A stretch of 64,000 nucleotides of DNA. Source: Rhodococcus rhodnii. Lineage in GTDB: Bacteria; Actinomycetota; Actinomycetes; Mycobacteriales; Pseudonocardiaceae. Both the position numbers and the translations under genes were made by a program. Each line of letters starts with the position of its first letter. Within the stretch, counting starts at the first letter, position 1. The stretch lies in assembly GCA_000720375.1 (NCBI GenBank), contig JOAA01000036.1, positions 1 through 64,000 of the forward strand, in the 5' to 3' direction. Shown piece by piece: positions 1 to 7,995 of this stretch. The notes under the pieces were generated by a model. It ran no database searches. It was not told the DNA's origin and saw only the letters and a program-made list of their open reading frames with translations.

Positions 1-1
1 G

Positions 2-115
2 GTCGCGCTGTACGCCGTATGGATCAAGCATTCGGTGCTCGGCTACGAACTGCGCCAGACCGGGCTGAACCCGCGGTTCGCCGCCGCACAAGGCATCCGG
101 GTAAGCGGAAATGCC
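2..115 (+). pseudogene. 3' remnant of an ABC-type sugar/nucleoside permease (cut by window edge)
   Basis: The frame starting at base 2 reads through a stretch ending LGYELRQTGLNPRFAAAQGI. This resembles the cytoplasmic loop of BPD_transp_2 permeases, the integral membrane subunits of simple-sugar or nucleoside importers. The similarity stops at about base 115. The frame then runs on as an unrelated, non-hydrophobic tail into the start of the next gene, whereas the family continues with further membrane helices. I infer a permease gene that lost its 3' end by deletion or frameshift. Only about 38 family-like residues are visible, so the identification is tentative. Confidence 0.5.
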
Positions 116-267
116 ACCGACGAGCCTGAGACACGTCCACCGAGGCTCTGCGACGTCCACGCCGTGACATGGGCTACTTCAGATAGACCTTTACACGAGC
201 CTCGCCAACCGGGTAGAACTGAATCTAAGACGACCGGTCATATTCATCGCAAGACGGGAGCAAAGCC

Positions 268-1272
268 ATGGCGACCTACCAGGCCTACGAGGTCGACGCA
301 CGAGGATTTCGCCTGGTCGGCAAGGACTTGGTCGAGCCGTCCGCGGGGCATGTGAGGATCAAGGTCGAGGCGTGCGGGGTCTGTCACTCCGATGCCGCGG
401 CCGTTGACCAGCTGTTTGGGCAGGCTGAGCCGGTTGTGCCTGGGCATGAGATCGTTGGGGTGATCGATGCCGTTGGCGCGGGCGTGCACAAGTGGCACGT
501 CGGTGAGCGTGTCGGCGTGGGTTTTCTCGGCGGCCAATGCGGTGAGTGCGACTTCTGCAGGCGTGGCGACTTCGTCAACTGCACTGATCAGCCGTACATG
601 GGGACCTTGGTCGACGGTGGATACGCGGAATATGCCTACGCACGCGCCAGCGGGCTCGCCCGCATTCCGGACGGCCTCACGTCACTCGACGCGGCACCGC
701 TGCTGTGTGCGGGGCTGACGACGTTCACGGCGCTGCGTCAGATCGATGCTCGGCCCGGTGAACTCGTTGCCGTGCAAGGTATCGGCGGCCTTGGGCACCT
801 TGCCGTCCAGCAGGCCAGGAAACTTGGCTTCCGGGTTGCCGCGATTGCCCGTGGCACCGACAAAGCCGCACTCGCCGAGCAGTTGGGGGCGGATGTCTAT
901 CTGGATGCCACCGCCGAGGATCCGGGCGCCGCGTTTCAGAAACTCGGCGGTGCGGCCGCGATCCTCGCCACCGCCTCGAGTGGCGCGTCCATGTCGCCGT
1001 TGCCGGCTGGGCTGCGTCCGCGTGGGCAGATGATGGTGCTCGGGGTGCCGATGGACCCCGTGCAGGTGGACGCCATGCCGTTGGTCTTCGGCACGCGCAC
1101 GATCGCGGGCAGTCTCACCGGCAGCTCGATCGAGAACGAGGACAACCTCGCGTTCAGCGTCGCCAACGGCGTCCTGCCGATGAACGAGGTCCGGCCGTGG
1201 ACCGATGCTCCCGCTGCATACGAGCACATGATGTCCGGCAAGGCGCGGTTCCGTGTCGTGCTCGGCATGTGA
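268..1272 (+). CDS. zinc-dependent alcohol dehydrogenase, AdhP type
   Basis: A 334-residue cytosolic medium-chain dehydrogenase that oxidises alcohols or reduces aldehydes with NAD(P). The catalytic-zinc motifs are visible: CGVCHSD with Cys39, GHE with His60, and a later Cys in LLCAG. Four cysteines for structural zinc lie at 91, 94, 97 and 105. The Rossmann glycine motif GIGGLGHLA is near residue 171. GGGAG lies 7 nt before the ATG. Length is normal for the propanol-preferring AdhP group. It stands alone between a permease remnant and a deazaflavin oxidoreductase. The physiological substrate cannot be deduced. Confidence 0.93.
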   Translation: MATYQAYEVDARGFRLVGKDLVEPSAGHVRIKVEACGVCHSDAAAVDQLFGQAEPVVPGHEIVGVIDAVGAGVHKWHVGERVGVGFLGGQCGECDFCRRGDFVNCTDQPYMGTLVDGGYAEYAYARASGLARIPDGLTSLDAAPLLCAGLTTFTALRQIDARPGELVAVQGIGGLGHLAVQQARKLGFRVAAIARGTDKAALAEQLGADVYLDATAEDPGAAFQKLGGAAAILATASSGASMSPLPAGLRPRGQMMVLGVPMDPVQVDAMPLVFGTRTIAGSLTGSSIENEDNLAFSVANGVLPMNEVRPWTDAPAAYEHMMSGKARFRVVLGM

Positions 1273-1398
1273 GGTCCACTTAAGACGGTGCTTTCCCCTT
1301 CGGCTTCGTGGGTACCCATGATGTGGAGTGGCACATTCGGCGCCACCGGACGATCATGCAAGGTGAATACCGCACGTCCAACGCAGGGGAACATTTTC

Positions 1399-1836
1399 AT
1401 GGCACTTGAAGGCGAGTACGTGCCCAGCACGGCCGACTACGCACGCGACCAGGTCGCGTTGTACGAGGACACGAACGGGCAGCAGGGCAGCGACATGCAG
1501 GGTCGCCCCGTCATCATCCTGACCACGCGGGGAGCCAAGTCCGGCAAGATCCGCAAGACGCCGCTGATGCGGGTCGAGCACGACGGCAAGTACGCGGTCG
1601 TGGCCTCGCTCGGCGGAGCGCCGCAGAACCCGCAGTGGTACGCGAACGTGAAGGTTAACCCGCGCGTGGAACTGCAGGACGGCGCTGAGCGGCGTGAGTA
1701 TGACGCGCGCGAGGTGGAGGGACCGGAGCGGGAGCAGTGGTGGGATCGGGCCGTGGCTGCCTGGCCGGACTACGCCGTGTACCAGACGAAGACCGACCGG
1801 GTCATCCCGGTCTTCGTTCTCGATCCGGTCAGCTGA
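1399..1836 (+). CDS. deazaflavin (F420)-dependent nitroreductase family protein
   Basis: A 145-residue DDN-family protein. The central part [20 protein letters not shown] followed by [19 protein letters not shown] is the hallmark of the actinobacterial split-barrel enzymes that use F420 as hydride donor for quinones or nitro compounds. An upstream in-frame ATG at 1288 exists, but the ATG at 1399 sits 6 nt after a purine-rich GGGGAA stretch and begins at the usual family N-terminus, so I chose it. The 3' end overlaps the convergent XRE regulator by 8 nt. The substrate is unknown. F420 use is inferred from the family. Confidence 0.88.
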   Translation: MALEGEYVPSTADYARDQVALYEDTNGQQGSDMQGRPVIILTTRGAKSGKIRKTPLMRVEHDGKYAVVASLGGAPQNPQWYANVKVNPRVELQDGAERREYDAREVEGPEREQWWDRAVAAWPDYAVYQTKTDRVIPVFVLDPVS

Positions 1837-2683
1837 ACGTTTTCGGTGGTTGGGCCGCCCCAACCACCGAATCCAGTAGCTTCAACCGTCGCGCGGACTG
1901 TGTTTCCGGCTTGGCCCCGTTGAAGATGATGCGCTGCCCCGGCGCGTCAGGCAGCCGGAACGTCTCCTCGTTCAACGTCAACCGGCCGACCAACGGATGG
2001 TTGAACTCACGAACCGTGTGCAGGCAGTCAGTCACCGGGTGCGTCGCCCAGATCCGGGCGAAATCCCGGCTGTTGACGCACAACTCGGCCACAAGCTCGG
2101 CCAGTTGCGGATCGCCCGGATGCTCACGAGCCGAGATCCGCAGAGTGGACGCGGAGATGTGCATGATCGTCTCCAGGTCCACGTACAGGTCACGCGCCGC
2201 GGGATCGAGGAACAGCCACCTCGCCAGGTTGGGCCGTTGATCGGGGTCGATGCCCAGCAAGGCGGACCCGAGCCGGTTCGCGGCCAGCAGATCAGCGCGT
2301 CTGCCGATCACCCAGGCCGCCTGGTCCGTCGCGCTGTCCAGCAGGGCCCGCAGTGAGTCGCGGACCGTTTCCGGGCCTAGTGGTCCGCGGGCGATCTGGG
2401 TCGGCCAGGCCAGCCGGAGCAGGTGCAGGCGCTCGGTTTCGTCCAGCCGCAGCGCGTTGGCGATCGCTTCCAGCACCGAATCGGACATCTGGTGGCTCTC
2501 GCCCTGTTCGATCCGGGTGTAGTAGTTCACGCTCATGCCCGCGAGCTGGGCGACCTCTTCACGCCTGAGGCCCGGCACTCGTCTTGGCGCGCCGTGGGTG
2601 GGGATTCCGATCTGCGCCGGCGTCAACGCCGAGCGCCGGGAGCGGAGGAAATCGCCTAACTCTGTGTTCCGGTGCTCGCCCAC
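1829..2683 (-). CDS. XRE-family regulator with MmyB-like ligand-binding domain
   Basis: Cytosolic DNA-binding protein. The N-terminal helix-turn-helix contains [20 protein letters not shown] and IEQGE. It is followed by a roughly 180-residue MmyB-type PAS-like domain ([24 protein letters not shown]), which in this family binds small ligands such as fatty acids. The frame is open up to a TTG at 2713. The family start pattern ([10 protein letters not shown]) and a GGGGGA stretch suggest the GTG at 2683, giving 284 residues, but its spacing is poor and the start is uncertain. A TTA leucine codon falls near the N-terminus. MmyB proteins often control neighbouring dehydrogenases, so the flanking reductase genes are candidate targets. 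Confidence 0.85.
   Translation of the reverse strand: MGEHRNTELGDFLRSRRSALTPAQIGIPTHGAPRRVPGLRREEVAQLAGMSVNYYTRIEQGESHQMSDSVLEAIANALRLDETERLHLLRLAWPTQIARGPLGPETVRDSLRALLDSATDQAAWVIGRRADLLAANRLGSALLGIDPDQRPNLARWLFLDPAARDLYVDLETIMHISASTLRISAREHPGDPQLAELVAELCVNSRDFARIWATHPVTDCLHTVREFNHPLVGRLTLNEETFRLPDAPGQRIIFNGAKPETQSARRLKLLDSVVGAAQPPKTFS
1842..1871. terminator. stem-loop terminator inside the convergent gene's 3' end
   Basis: A perfect 13-bp hairpin (1842-1854 with 1859-1871, 4-nt loop) begins 5 nt after the stop codon of the plus-strand nitroreductase. It has no following T-tract, as is common for actinobacterial hairpin terminators. The whole hairpin lies inside the coding end of the minus-strand XRE gene. 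It could end transcription from both sides. Confidence 0.65.
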
Positions 2684-2719
2684 TCCCCCATGATCCAGGG
2701 TCAACGACCCCAATTTCGT

Positions 2720-3070
2720 CTAGTTCTTGCCGTCTGAACGGTTTCGCGCGGCGCCCCAGCGAACCAGCGGCTGCAACGCCACGATGAGATCCCTGCCGCT
2801 GTCGGACAGGCCGTACTTCACCTGCACCGGGGTGGTCGGCACGACGGTCCGCACGATCAGGCCCTCGGTCTCCAGCTCCTTGAGGCGCTGGGACAGCAGG
2901 CGGTGCGAGATGCCGTCGATCATCGCGGCGATCTCACCGAACCTTTCCACCCCCATCGCCAGCACATGCAGGACCGCGCCGGTCCACGGCTTGGCGATGG
3001 TCGCGATGGCGGTCTCGAAACCCCGGCACGAGGTTTCGTTGAGCACCGGCGGGAGCTGACGGGTCCGCAT
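2720..3070 (-). CDS. HxlR-family transcriptional regulator
   Basis: A 116-residue winged-helix repressor/activator. The family core is clear: PWTGAVLHVLAMGVERFGEI, then ISHRLLSQRLKELETEGLI, and the wing VKYGLSDSGRDL. The frame is open upstream to 3139, but the family start corresponds to the ATG at 3070, which gives the normal length. That ATG directly abuts a perfect palindrome (3072-3086) with no clear ribosome site, suggesting a leaderless message. The gene is divergent from the LLM oxidoreductase operon, its likely target. HxlR members typically respond to quinones, aldehydes or other electrophiles. Confidence 0.9.
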   Translation of the reverse strand: MRTRQLPPVLNETSCRGFETAIATIAKPWTGAVLHVLAMGVERFGEIAAMIDGISHRLLSQRLKELETEGLIVRTVVPTTPVQVKYGLSDSGRDLIVALQPLVRWGAARNRSDGKN

Positions 3071-3071
3071 A

Positions 3072-3086
3072 CTTACCAAAGGTAAG
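3072..3086. promoter_or_regulatory. candidate HxlR operator
   Basis: A perfect inverted repeat, CTTACC-AAA-GGTAAG, sits between the divergent HxlR gene and the LLM oxidoreductase operon, one base from the HxlR start codon. HxlR proteins bind short palindromes with TAC/GTA half-sites, which fits. Autoregulation plus control of the operon is inferred. Confidence 0.6.
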
Positions 3087-3137
3087 CGGGTAATGCCGCT
3101 TTTGCCACTGGACCCGGACGTCCAACACCATCCGGGC

Positions 3138-4025
3138 ATGGTCGACTATGGACACTCCCTGAGCTTCGGGGTGAGCATCGATCCCACCGCTTCGGGCTTT
3201 CCCGCCGCGCTCGCGCTCGCCCGGCAGGTCGATCATGCGGGCCTTGACTACCTCGTCGTGCAGGACCACCCGTATCAGCCGGGATATCTCGACGCCTGGA
3301 CGATGATGAGCTACCTCCTGACCAGGACCGAGCGGATCTCGGTCACCGCGAGCGTGCTCAACCTGCAGCTACGGCCGCCTGCGATGCTGGCCAAGGCCGC
3401 CGCGTCGCTTGCCGCGATGGCCGGCGGACGGGTTCAGCTCGGCGTCGGTGGCGGGGGATATCCCAGGGCCATCGCGTCAATGGGCGGCAAGGCGTACACC
3501 GGCGACGAGATGGTGACGTTCACCGACGAGTCCATCCAGCTGATCAAGAAGGCCCTCAAGGGCGGGGCGGTCTGCATGGACACGCCGTTGCACCGGGTCA
3601 CCGGCTATCAGGCCGACCCGGTGCCCCAGTCGCGGATCGAGGTGTGGCTGGGCAGCCAAGGGCCGAAGATGCTGGCGCTGACCGGGCGGATCGCGGACGG
3701 CTGGGTGTGCCCGCTGAACATCTACGTGAGCCCGGAAGAAGTGCCCAACAAGCAGGCGATGATCGACGCCGCCGCGCACACCGCGGGCCGTGAACCCAAC
3801 GAGGTCAGGCGTGTCTACAACGTGCTGGGCAACGTCGGCTCGGCCAGTCAGGGCGTTGGTGGTCCGGTCGAGCTGTGGGTGGACACGCTGGCCGGCTGGG
3901 TGGTCGAGCTCGGCTTCGACACCTTCGTGTTCTGGCCGGACGGCGACCCGGTCAAGCAGCTCCACGCGTTCGCCGACGAGGTTGTTCCCGCGGTCCGGGC
4001 ACGAGTGGCGGAACGACGTAAGTGA
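3138..4025 (+). CDS. LLM-class (luciferase-like) oxidoreductase, probably F420-dependent
   Basis: A cytosolic TIM-barrel oxidoreductase of about 295 residues. Family blocks are HAGLDYLVVQDHPYQPGYLD, RISVTASVLNLQLRPPAMLAK and GGRVQLGVGGGGYP near residues 100-125, then a C-terminal WLGSQGPKMLALTGRIADGW, typical of actinobacterial F420-linked LLM enzymes. The open frame reaches 3093, but relatives begin at a YGHxLxFG motif, which places the start at the ATG at 3138. The stop overlaps the next gene's start as GTGA, so the two are translationally coupled. The gene is divergent from the HxlR regulator. The substrate is unknown. Confidence 0.88.
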   Translation: MVDYGHSLSFGVSIDPTASGFPAALALARQVDHAGLDYLVVQDHPYQPGYLDAWTMMSYLLTRTERISVTASVLNLQLRPPAMLAKAAASLAAMAGGRVQLGVGGGGYPRAIASMGGKAYTGDEMVTFTDESIQLIKKALKGGAVCMDTPLHRVTGYQADPVPQSRIEVWLGSQGPKMLALTGRIADGWVCPLNIYVSPEEVPNKQAMIDAAAHTAGREPNEVRRVYNVLGNVGSASQGVGGPVELWVDTLAGWVVELGFDTFVFWPDGDPVKQLHAFADEVVPAVRARVAERRK

Positions 4026-5260
4026 TCACGATCAAGCCCGGCGACAGCCGGTACGACCTGCTGCGGTCCGCCTATACCCACGTGCACAGCCCGGCCGAGA
4101 TCGTCCTGCCGGAGCACGCCGACGAAGTCGCCGCGGCACTGCGTACGGACCTGCCGATCTCCGTTCGGAGCGGTGGTCACGGCTTGCCGGGTCGTTCGTC
4201 CAACGACGGCGGCACAGTGATCGACCTGTCGTTGTTGAACACCGTCGAACTCATCGACGACAAGGTCGCCCGGATTGGTGCTGGAGCACGGTGGGCGCAG
4301 GTCGCGAAGGCCTTGCTGCCGCACGGACTGGTGATCAGCTCAGGCGATCACGGCAACGTCGGCGTCGGCGGGCTCGCGACAGCAGGCGGTATCGGCTGGT
4401 TGGCGAGGTCGTACGGGCTGACCATCGACCATGTTCGTGCCGTCGAACTGGTGCTGGCGGACGGCACGTCGATGCGGGTCGACGCGGATCACGAGCTTTT
4501 CTGGGCCGTCCGTGGCGCGGGTGATCTGATCGGTGTCGCCACGAGTTTCGAGATCGAGGCGGTTCCGGTCCCGAACATCGGTTACGGACAGGTCGTGGTG
4601 GAAGCCGACGCGCGCGGCGACACCATCCGGCGGTGGTCGGAGTACATGACCGAGGCCCACCGCGACCTCACCACGACCGGGATCGTCATGCCGCACGGCA
4701 AAGGTTTCGTCGTCCAGTTCACCGCGGTGGTCGCCAGCGACAATCCACAAAGGATCCAGCGGCTCGTCGAACCGTTGGCCGCCTTGGGTGTACGGCCGCT
4801 GGACCAGGCCGCGCAAATCGTGCCGTACCAGGCGTTGCTGCCGGTGGAACACATCCATCCCAACTACGGCCAACAGCAGACTGCCACAACGAACGGCCTG
4901 CTACCGACGCTCACCGAAACGTCCGCGCAAGCACTCATGGACATCGCACAGCGAGCGCTCGTCCAGCTACGGGCACTCGGCGGCGCGATCAACGACGTCA
5001 AGCCCGACGAGACTGCCTACGTACACCGGCACCAGCAGGTGATGGCCACCCTCACACAGTTCCAGCCCACAGGGGATGCCGAGCTGACCGCGGTGTGGAA
5101 AATCCTTGAGCCCCATGCCGATGGCGTCTACCGAGGCTTTGACAGCCGATGGGACAAGGACTTGTTCCGCCGCGCGTTTCCCGGTGACGTATGGGACAGT
5201 GTGCTCGATCTACGGCGTCGCCACGATCCGGACGGCGTGTTCTCGCCGTTCCTTCAGTAA
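4022..5260 (+). CDS. FAD-binding (PCMH/BBE-type) oxidoreductase
   Basis: A 412-residue flavoprotein oxidase/dehydrogenase of the berberine-bridge-like family. The FAD domain shows SVRSGGHGLPGRSSN, whose His is the usual 8-alpha-histidyl FAD attachment site, and GNVGVGGLATAGGIGWLAR. The second covalent attachment Cys found in bicovalent members is replaced by GDHG, so attachment should be through His only. The BBE-like C-terminus ends with RRRHDPDGVFSPF. The GTG start overlaps the upstream stop by 4 nt. The pairing with an LLM enzyme and an esterase suggests a small oxidative pathway for an unidentified compound. Confidence 0.88.
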   Translation: MITIKPGDSRYDLLRSAYTHVHSPAEIVLPEHADEVAAALRTDLPISVRSGGHGLPGRSSNDGGTVIDLSLLNTVELIDDKVARIGAGARWAQVAKALLPHGLVISSGDHGNVGVGGLATAGGIGWLARSYGLTIDHVRAVELVLADGTSMRVDADHELFWAVRGAGDLIGVATSFEIEAVPVPNIGYGQVVVEADARGDTIRRWSEYMTEAHRDLTTTGIVMPHGKGFVVQFTAVVASDNPQRIQRLVEPLAALGVRPLDQAAQIVPYQALLPVEHIHPNYGQQQTATTNGLLPTLTETSAQALMDIAQRALVQLRALGGAINDVKPDETAYVHRHQQVMATLTQFQPTGDAELTAVWKILEPHADGVYRGFDSRWDKDLFRRAFPGDVWDSVLDLRRRHDPDGVFSPFLQ

Positions 5261-5270
5261 GGAGAACACA

Positions 5271-6035
5271 ATGGCGTCCTACGACCCGCCGAGCGCGGTC
5301 ACAGCGTGGCTCGACGTCCAACGCTCGACCTTCGAGTCGTGGCCGGTGTTCACGGTCGCCGCGCGCGACAAAGAGCCACGTGGCCGCGCGCTGTATCTGC
5401 ACGGTGGTGGTCACGCGACCGAGCTGCAGCCGATCACCTGGGCGTTCGTGACGCGGCTTGCGTTGGCCACCGGCCGGGAGTTCGTGATCCCGATCTTCCC
5501 CTTGGCCCCCAGTGCGACCCATCGGGACGTCTATCCGACGCTGGAACGGCTGTACGCCAAGGAAATCGCCGGCCAGCCGGGTACCGCGATCGTCGCGGAC
5601 TCGTCGGGCGGCGTGCTCGCACTGCATCTGGTGCAGAGCATGCCGCAGGTCAACCGCCCGGACCACGTTGTCCTGTTGTCCCCGTGGGTGGACGCGGTGA
5701 TGGACCACCCGGAGATCCCGAAGCTGGAGCCGGTGGACTCGTTCAGCACCAAGCCGGGGATGCTGCGGTACGCGCGGGCGTTCGCGGGTGACGCCGATCT
5801 GGCCGACCCGCGGCTGAGCCCGGTCCGCGGCCCACTCGACCACCTCGGCGAAATCACGATCTTCGCCGCCGGCAACGACATCCTCACCCCCGACGTGCGC
5901 AAGCTGCGGGACTCCGCGGGGCCTGGCACCACAGTGGACTTGCGGGTCTACGAAGGCCGCACGCACATGTGGATGCTGTTCTCCGACGAAGCCGCCACCG
6001 AGGTGGTCAAGGAGATCGAACGGGTACTGACGTGA
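5271..6035 (+). CDS. alpha/beta-hydrolase, hormone-sensitive-lipase-like esterase
   Basis: A 254-residue hydrolase. It has the oxyanion-hole motif LYLHGGGH near residue 44, the nucleophile elbow VADSSGGV near residue 110, the acid in GNDILTPD and the catalytic His in GRTHMW close to the end, in the order expected for HSL-type esterases. The ATG at 5271 follows GGAG by 6 nt. It lies 10 nt after the FAD oxidoreductase and completes the three-gene operon 3138-6035. No signal peptide is visible, so it should act in the cytosol. The ester or lactone substrate is unknown. Confidence 0.9.
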   Translation: MASYDPPSAVTAWLDVQRSTFESWPVFTVAARDKEPRGRALYLHGGGHATELQPITWAFVTRLALATGREFVIPIFPLAPSATHRDVYPTLERLYAKEIAGQPGTAIVADSSGGVLALHLVQSMPQVNRPDHVVLLSPWVDAVMDHPEIPKLEPVDSFSTKPGMLRYARAFAGDADLADPRLSPVRGPLDHLGEITIFAAGNDILTPDVRKLRDSAGPGTTVDLRVYEGRTHMWMLFSDEAATEVVKEIERVLT

Positions 6036-6037
6036 CC

Positions 6038-6054
6038 TACTAAGCAAGCTAGTA
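6038..6054. promoter_or_regulatory. small palindrome before the DUF305 pseudogene
   Basis: TACTA and TAGTA, separated by 7 nt, form a short inverted repeat just after the esterase stop and 11 nt before the start of the DUF305 remnant. It could be an operator for the formerly intact gene. The arms are short, so a chance match is possible. Confidence 0.3.
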
Positions 6055-6064
6055 CAGTGGCGGT

Positions 6065-6586
6065 ATGGGACCGCAGCGGCTGACCACCGGCCCACGCTGG
6101 GCCTGCTGGGCCTGCTGCTCTTCGACGTCATCGGCCCTCTGTCCAGAGTGGATACAACGCCGAGGACATCACGTTCGCGCAGCAGATGATCCCGCATCAC
6201 CAGCAGGCGGTGGACATGGCGAAGCTTGTGCCGTCCCGTGGCACTGATCCGAAGGTGCGCGAGCTGACCACTCGCGTGCAGCAGGCGCAGGACCCGGAGA
6301 TCCAGCAGCCGACGGACAGGCTCAAGAAGTGGAACGCCGCGCCGCAGGGCGGGACCACGGTTCGGCGGGCGACGGCAGCATGGACTCCACACCGCTCGAA
6401 GCCGCGAAAGGCGCGGAGTTCGACCGGTTGTGGCTGCAGATGATGATGGAGCACCATCAGGGCGCCGTGCAGATGGCACAGACCGAACGGGGCAAGGGCT
6501 CCAGTCCGGAGGCGAAGGCGCTGGCGCAGCAGATCATCGACGCGCAACAGGCCGAGATCACTGAGATGCAGGCCATGCTGAAGTAA
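6065..6586 (+). pseudogene. frameshifted DUF305 protein
   Basis: Two halves of a DUF305 protein lie in different frames. The first half (around 6153-6345) gives YNAEDITFAQQMIPHHQQAV. The second (around 6350-6586) gives AEFDRLWLQMMMEHHQGAVQ and a tail with SPEAKALAQQIIDAQQAEI. DUF305 proteins are exported, often lipoprotein, four-helix proteins with paired HH motifs, linked to metal handling. At least one frameshift lies near 6345-6352. A second is likely between a hydrophobic leader-like stretch around 6095-6130 and the first half. The gene is therefore broken unless there is a sequencing error. Confidence 0.75.
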
Positions 6587-6604
6587 CCGGCGCTCCCGAG
6601 GGTT

Positions 6605-7522
6605 TCAGCACGTCAACAACCCTGCGGTGAGGAGCAGGACCGCCGCGCCCACCAAGGGACCGGCCGCGGCCGTCAGGCCTGTCAGGACGCACGTCAAAGC
6701 CCGTCGTACGGGCGGAACCGGCTGGGCACCACTGTCCAGCCGCGCGAGCCGGACGTCCACGGCCTCCCTTGCCATGGCCAAAGCGATCCCGGGTGCTTGA
6801 CCCGATACGCAGAGCAACGCCGAGCGGACGGCGGCAATGCCATGGGCACGGACAGCGGCATCATCGGCGGCGACTTCGACCAGGTCCCGTAATGCCATTG
6901 GGGCCTCACGGAAAAGCGGCACGAAAGGCAATGCTTTCCGGACCGCGTCAGCGATCGCCACGATCAGGTGATGACGGCCACGAACATGGGCGCGTTCATG
7001 GGAAAGCACGGCAGCAACGCTTTCGGCAGGCAAATGCCGATACAACCCTTCCGTGGCAACGACAACGCCACCGGACATGCTGAACGCCAACGGCTGGTCG
7101 TGTTCCAGCCACAGAGTTCCGCCCTGTTCGCCACGCGCGGCCAACCGCAGAACGCTCAGATGCTCAGTACGCCGACGCGCTCTGTGCCGAGCTCCACGGA
7201 CCAGGATCACGCCAAGACGAATAGCCAATGCCAGCACCAGGCCGCCGGCAATCGCGCCGCCGAAGGCTTCGACCTGCGGCGGAGCACCGTGCGCGATGTC
7301 CCGGCAGTGATGCAAGAAGGACACGAAGTCGTTGCCATGGCTGGGAACAAGCAACAACACGACCGCGGTGACCGTTGCGACCGCAAACCCGGTTATGGAC
7401 AGCACCCAGGCAACGATCAGTACCCATGGGTCACGGCGCCGCAAATCCACTCGACGCAGCCGAACCGGCACCAACCATCCAACCAGGACGGCGCAGGCCA
7501 GGAGCGCGCTGGCCACAGTCAT
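6605..7522 (-). CDS. M56-family membrane metallopeptidase (BlaR1/MecR1-like)
   Basis: A 305-residue integral membrane zinc protease. The N-terminus has hydrophobic helices at about 5-20, 33-60 and 87-105. The protease motif LSHERAHVRGRHH (HExxH) follows, with VEVAADDAAV about 40 residues later carrying the third ligand region, and there is a C-terminal membrane helix. The extracellular beta-lactam sensor of true BlaR1 is absent, as is usual in actinobacteria. The ATG overlaps the BlaI stop as ATGA, so the pair is co-translated. By family logic it cleaves the BlaI repressor, directly or indirectly, in response to an envelope signal. Confidence 0.9.
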   Translation of the reverse strand: MTVASALLACAVLVGWLVPVRLRRVDLRRRDPWVLIVAWVLSITGFAVATVTAVVLLLVPSHGNDFVSFLHHCRDIAHGAPPQVEAFGGAIAGGLVLALAIRLGVILVRGARHRARRRTEHLSVLRLAARGEQGGTLWLEHDQPLAFSMSGGVVVATEGLYRHLPAESVAAVLSHERAHVRGRHHLIVAIADAVRKALPFVPLFREAPMALRDLVEVAADDAAVRAHGIAAVRSALLCVSGQAPGIALAMAREAVDVRLARLDSGAQPVPPVRRALTCVLTGLTAAAGPLVGAAVLLLTAGLLTC

Positions 7523-7881
7523 CGACGACGACCCTTTTTCCGCAGACCGGAACGCAGAACCTCGACTTCGCGGTCGGACACCGTGCTGGCGAACTGCAAC
7601 AAGACCGCCTCCGGATCACCGGATGAATCCAGCACTTCACGCAGCGCACGGGTCGCGGCCTCGGCTCGGGTCAGCGCGGGCTGGTACAGGTAGGCCTTGC
7701 CGTCCAACTCCCGGCGAACCCATCCCTTGCGGTGCAAGTTGTCCAGTACGGTCATCACGGTCGTGTAGGCCAGCGGTTTGCCTGTGTCCAGTGTGTCCAG
7801 TACGTCACGCACCTTGGCGGGCTCGCCAGCGTCCCACAGTACGGTCATCACCGCGGACTCCAGGTCACCCAGCCCGAACAT
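7519..7881 (-). CDS. BlaI/MecI/CopY-family repressor
   Basis: A 120-residue winged-helix repressor. MFGLGDLESAVMTVLWDAGE and AYTTVMTVLDNLHRKGWV are classical BlaI blocks. The C-terminal part mediates dimerisation and is where M56 proteases usually act. The frame is open far upstream, but the ATG at 7881 follows GGGAGG by 4 nt and matches the family start. A near-perfect hairpin palindrome lies 12-34 nt upstream and is the obvious autoregulatory candidate. Co-transcribed with the M56 protease gene. Confidence 0.93.
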   Translation of the reverse strand: MFGLGDLESAVMTVLWDAGEPAKVRDVLDTLDTGKPLAYTTVMTVLDNLHRKGWVRRELDGKAYLYQPALTRAEAATRALREVLDSSGDPEAVLLQFASTVSDREVEVLRSGLRKKGRRR

Positions 7882-7892
7882 GCCACCTCCCA

Positions 7893-7915
7893 CTCGCCAC
7901 GACCTCGTAGGCGAG
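7893..7915. promoter_or_regulatory. candidate BlaI operator/hairpin
   Basis: CTCGCC (7893-7898) pairs with GGCGAG (7910-7915), and the inner ACGA pairs with TCGT around a 2-nt centre, with one unpaired A. It lies between the BlaI start and the divergent AfsR-like gene. Binding by BlaI is inferred from position only; the sequence does not match the classical TACA/TGTA motif. Confidence 0.4.
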
Positions 7916-7995
7916 AATAACCGAGGCTGAAGAACCTGCCCCAGCGTCACGCGTCTTCTACCCTGAAGCCGTGACGACTGGGGGGTGGGAGAGAA

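Noticed and set aside
5052..6479. A 475-residue minus-strand frame over the FAD oxidase end, esterase and DUF305 remnant
   Set aside because: His/Arg-rich shadow translation; the plus strand carries motif-complete genes.
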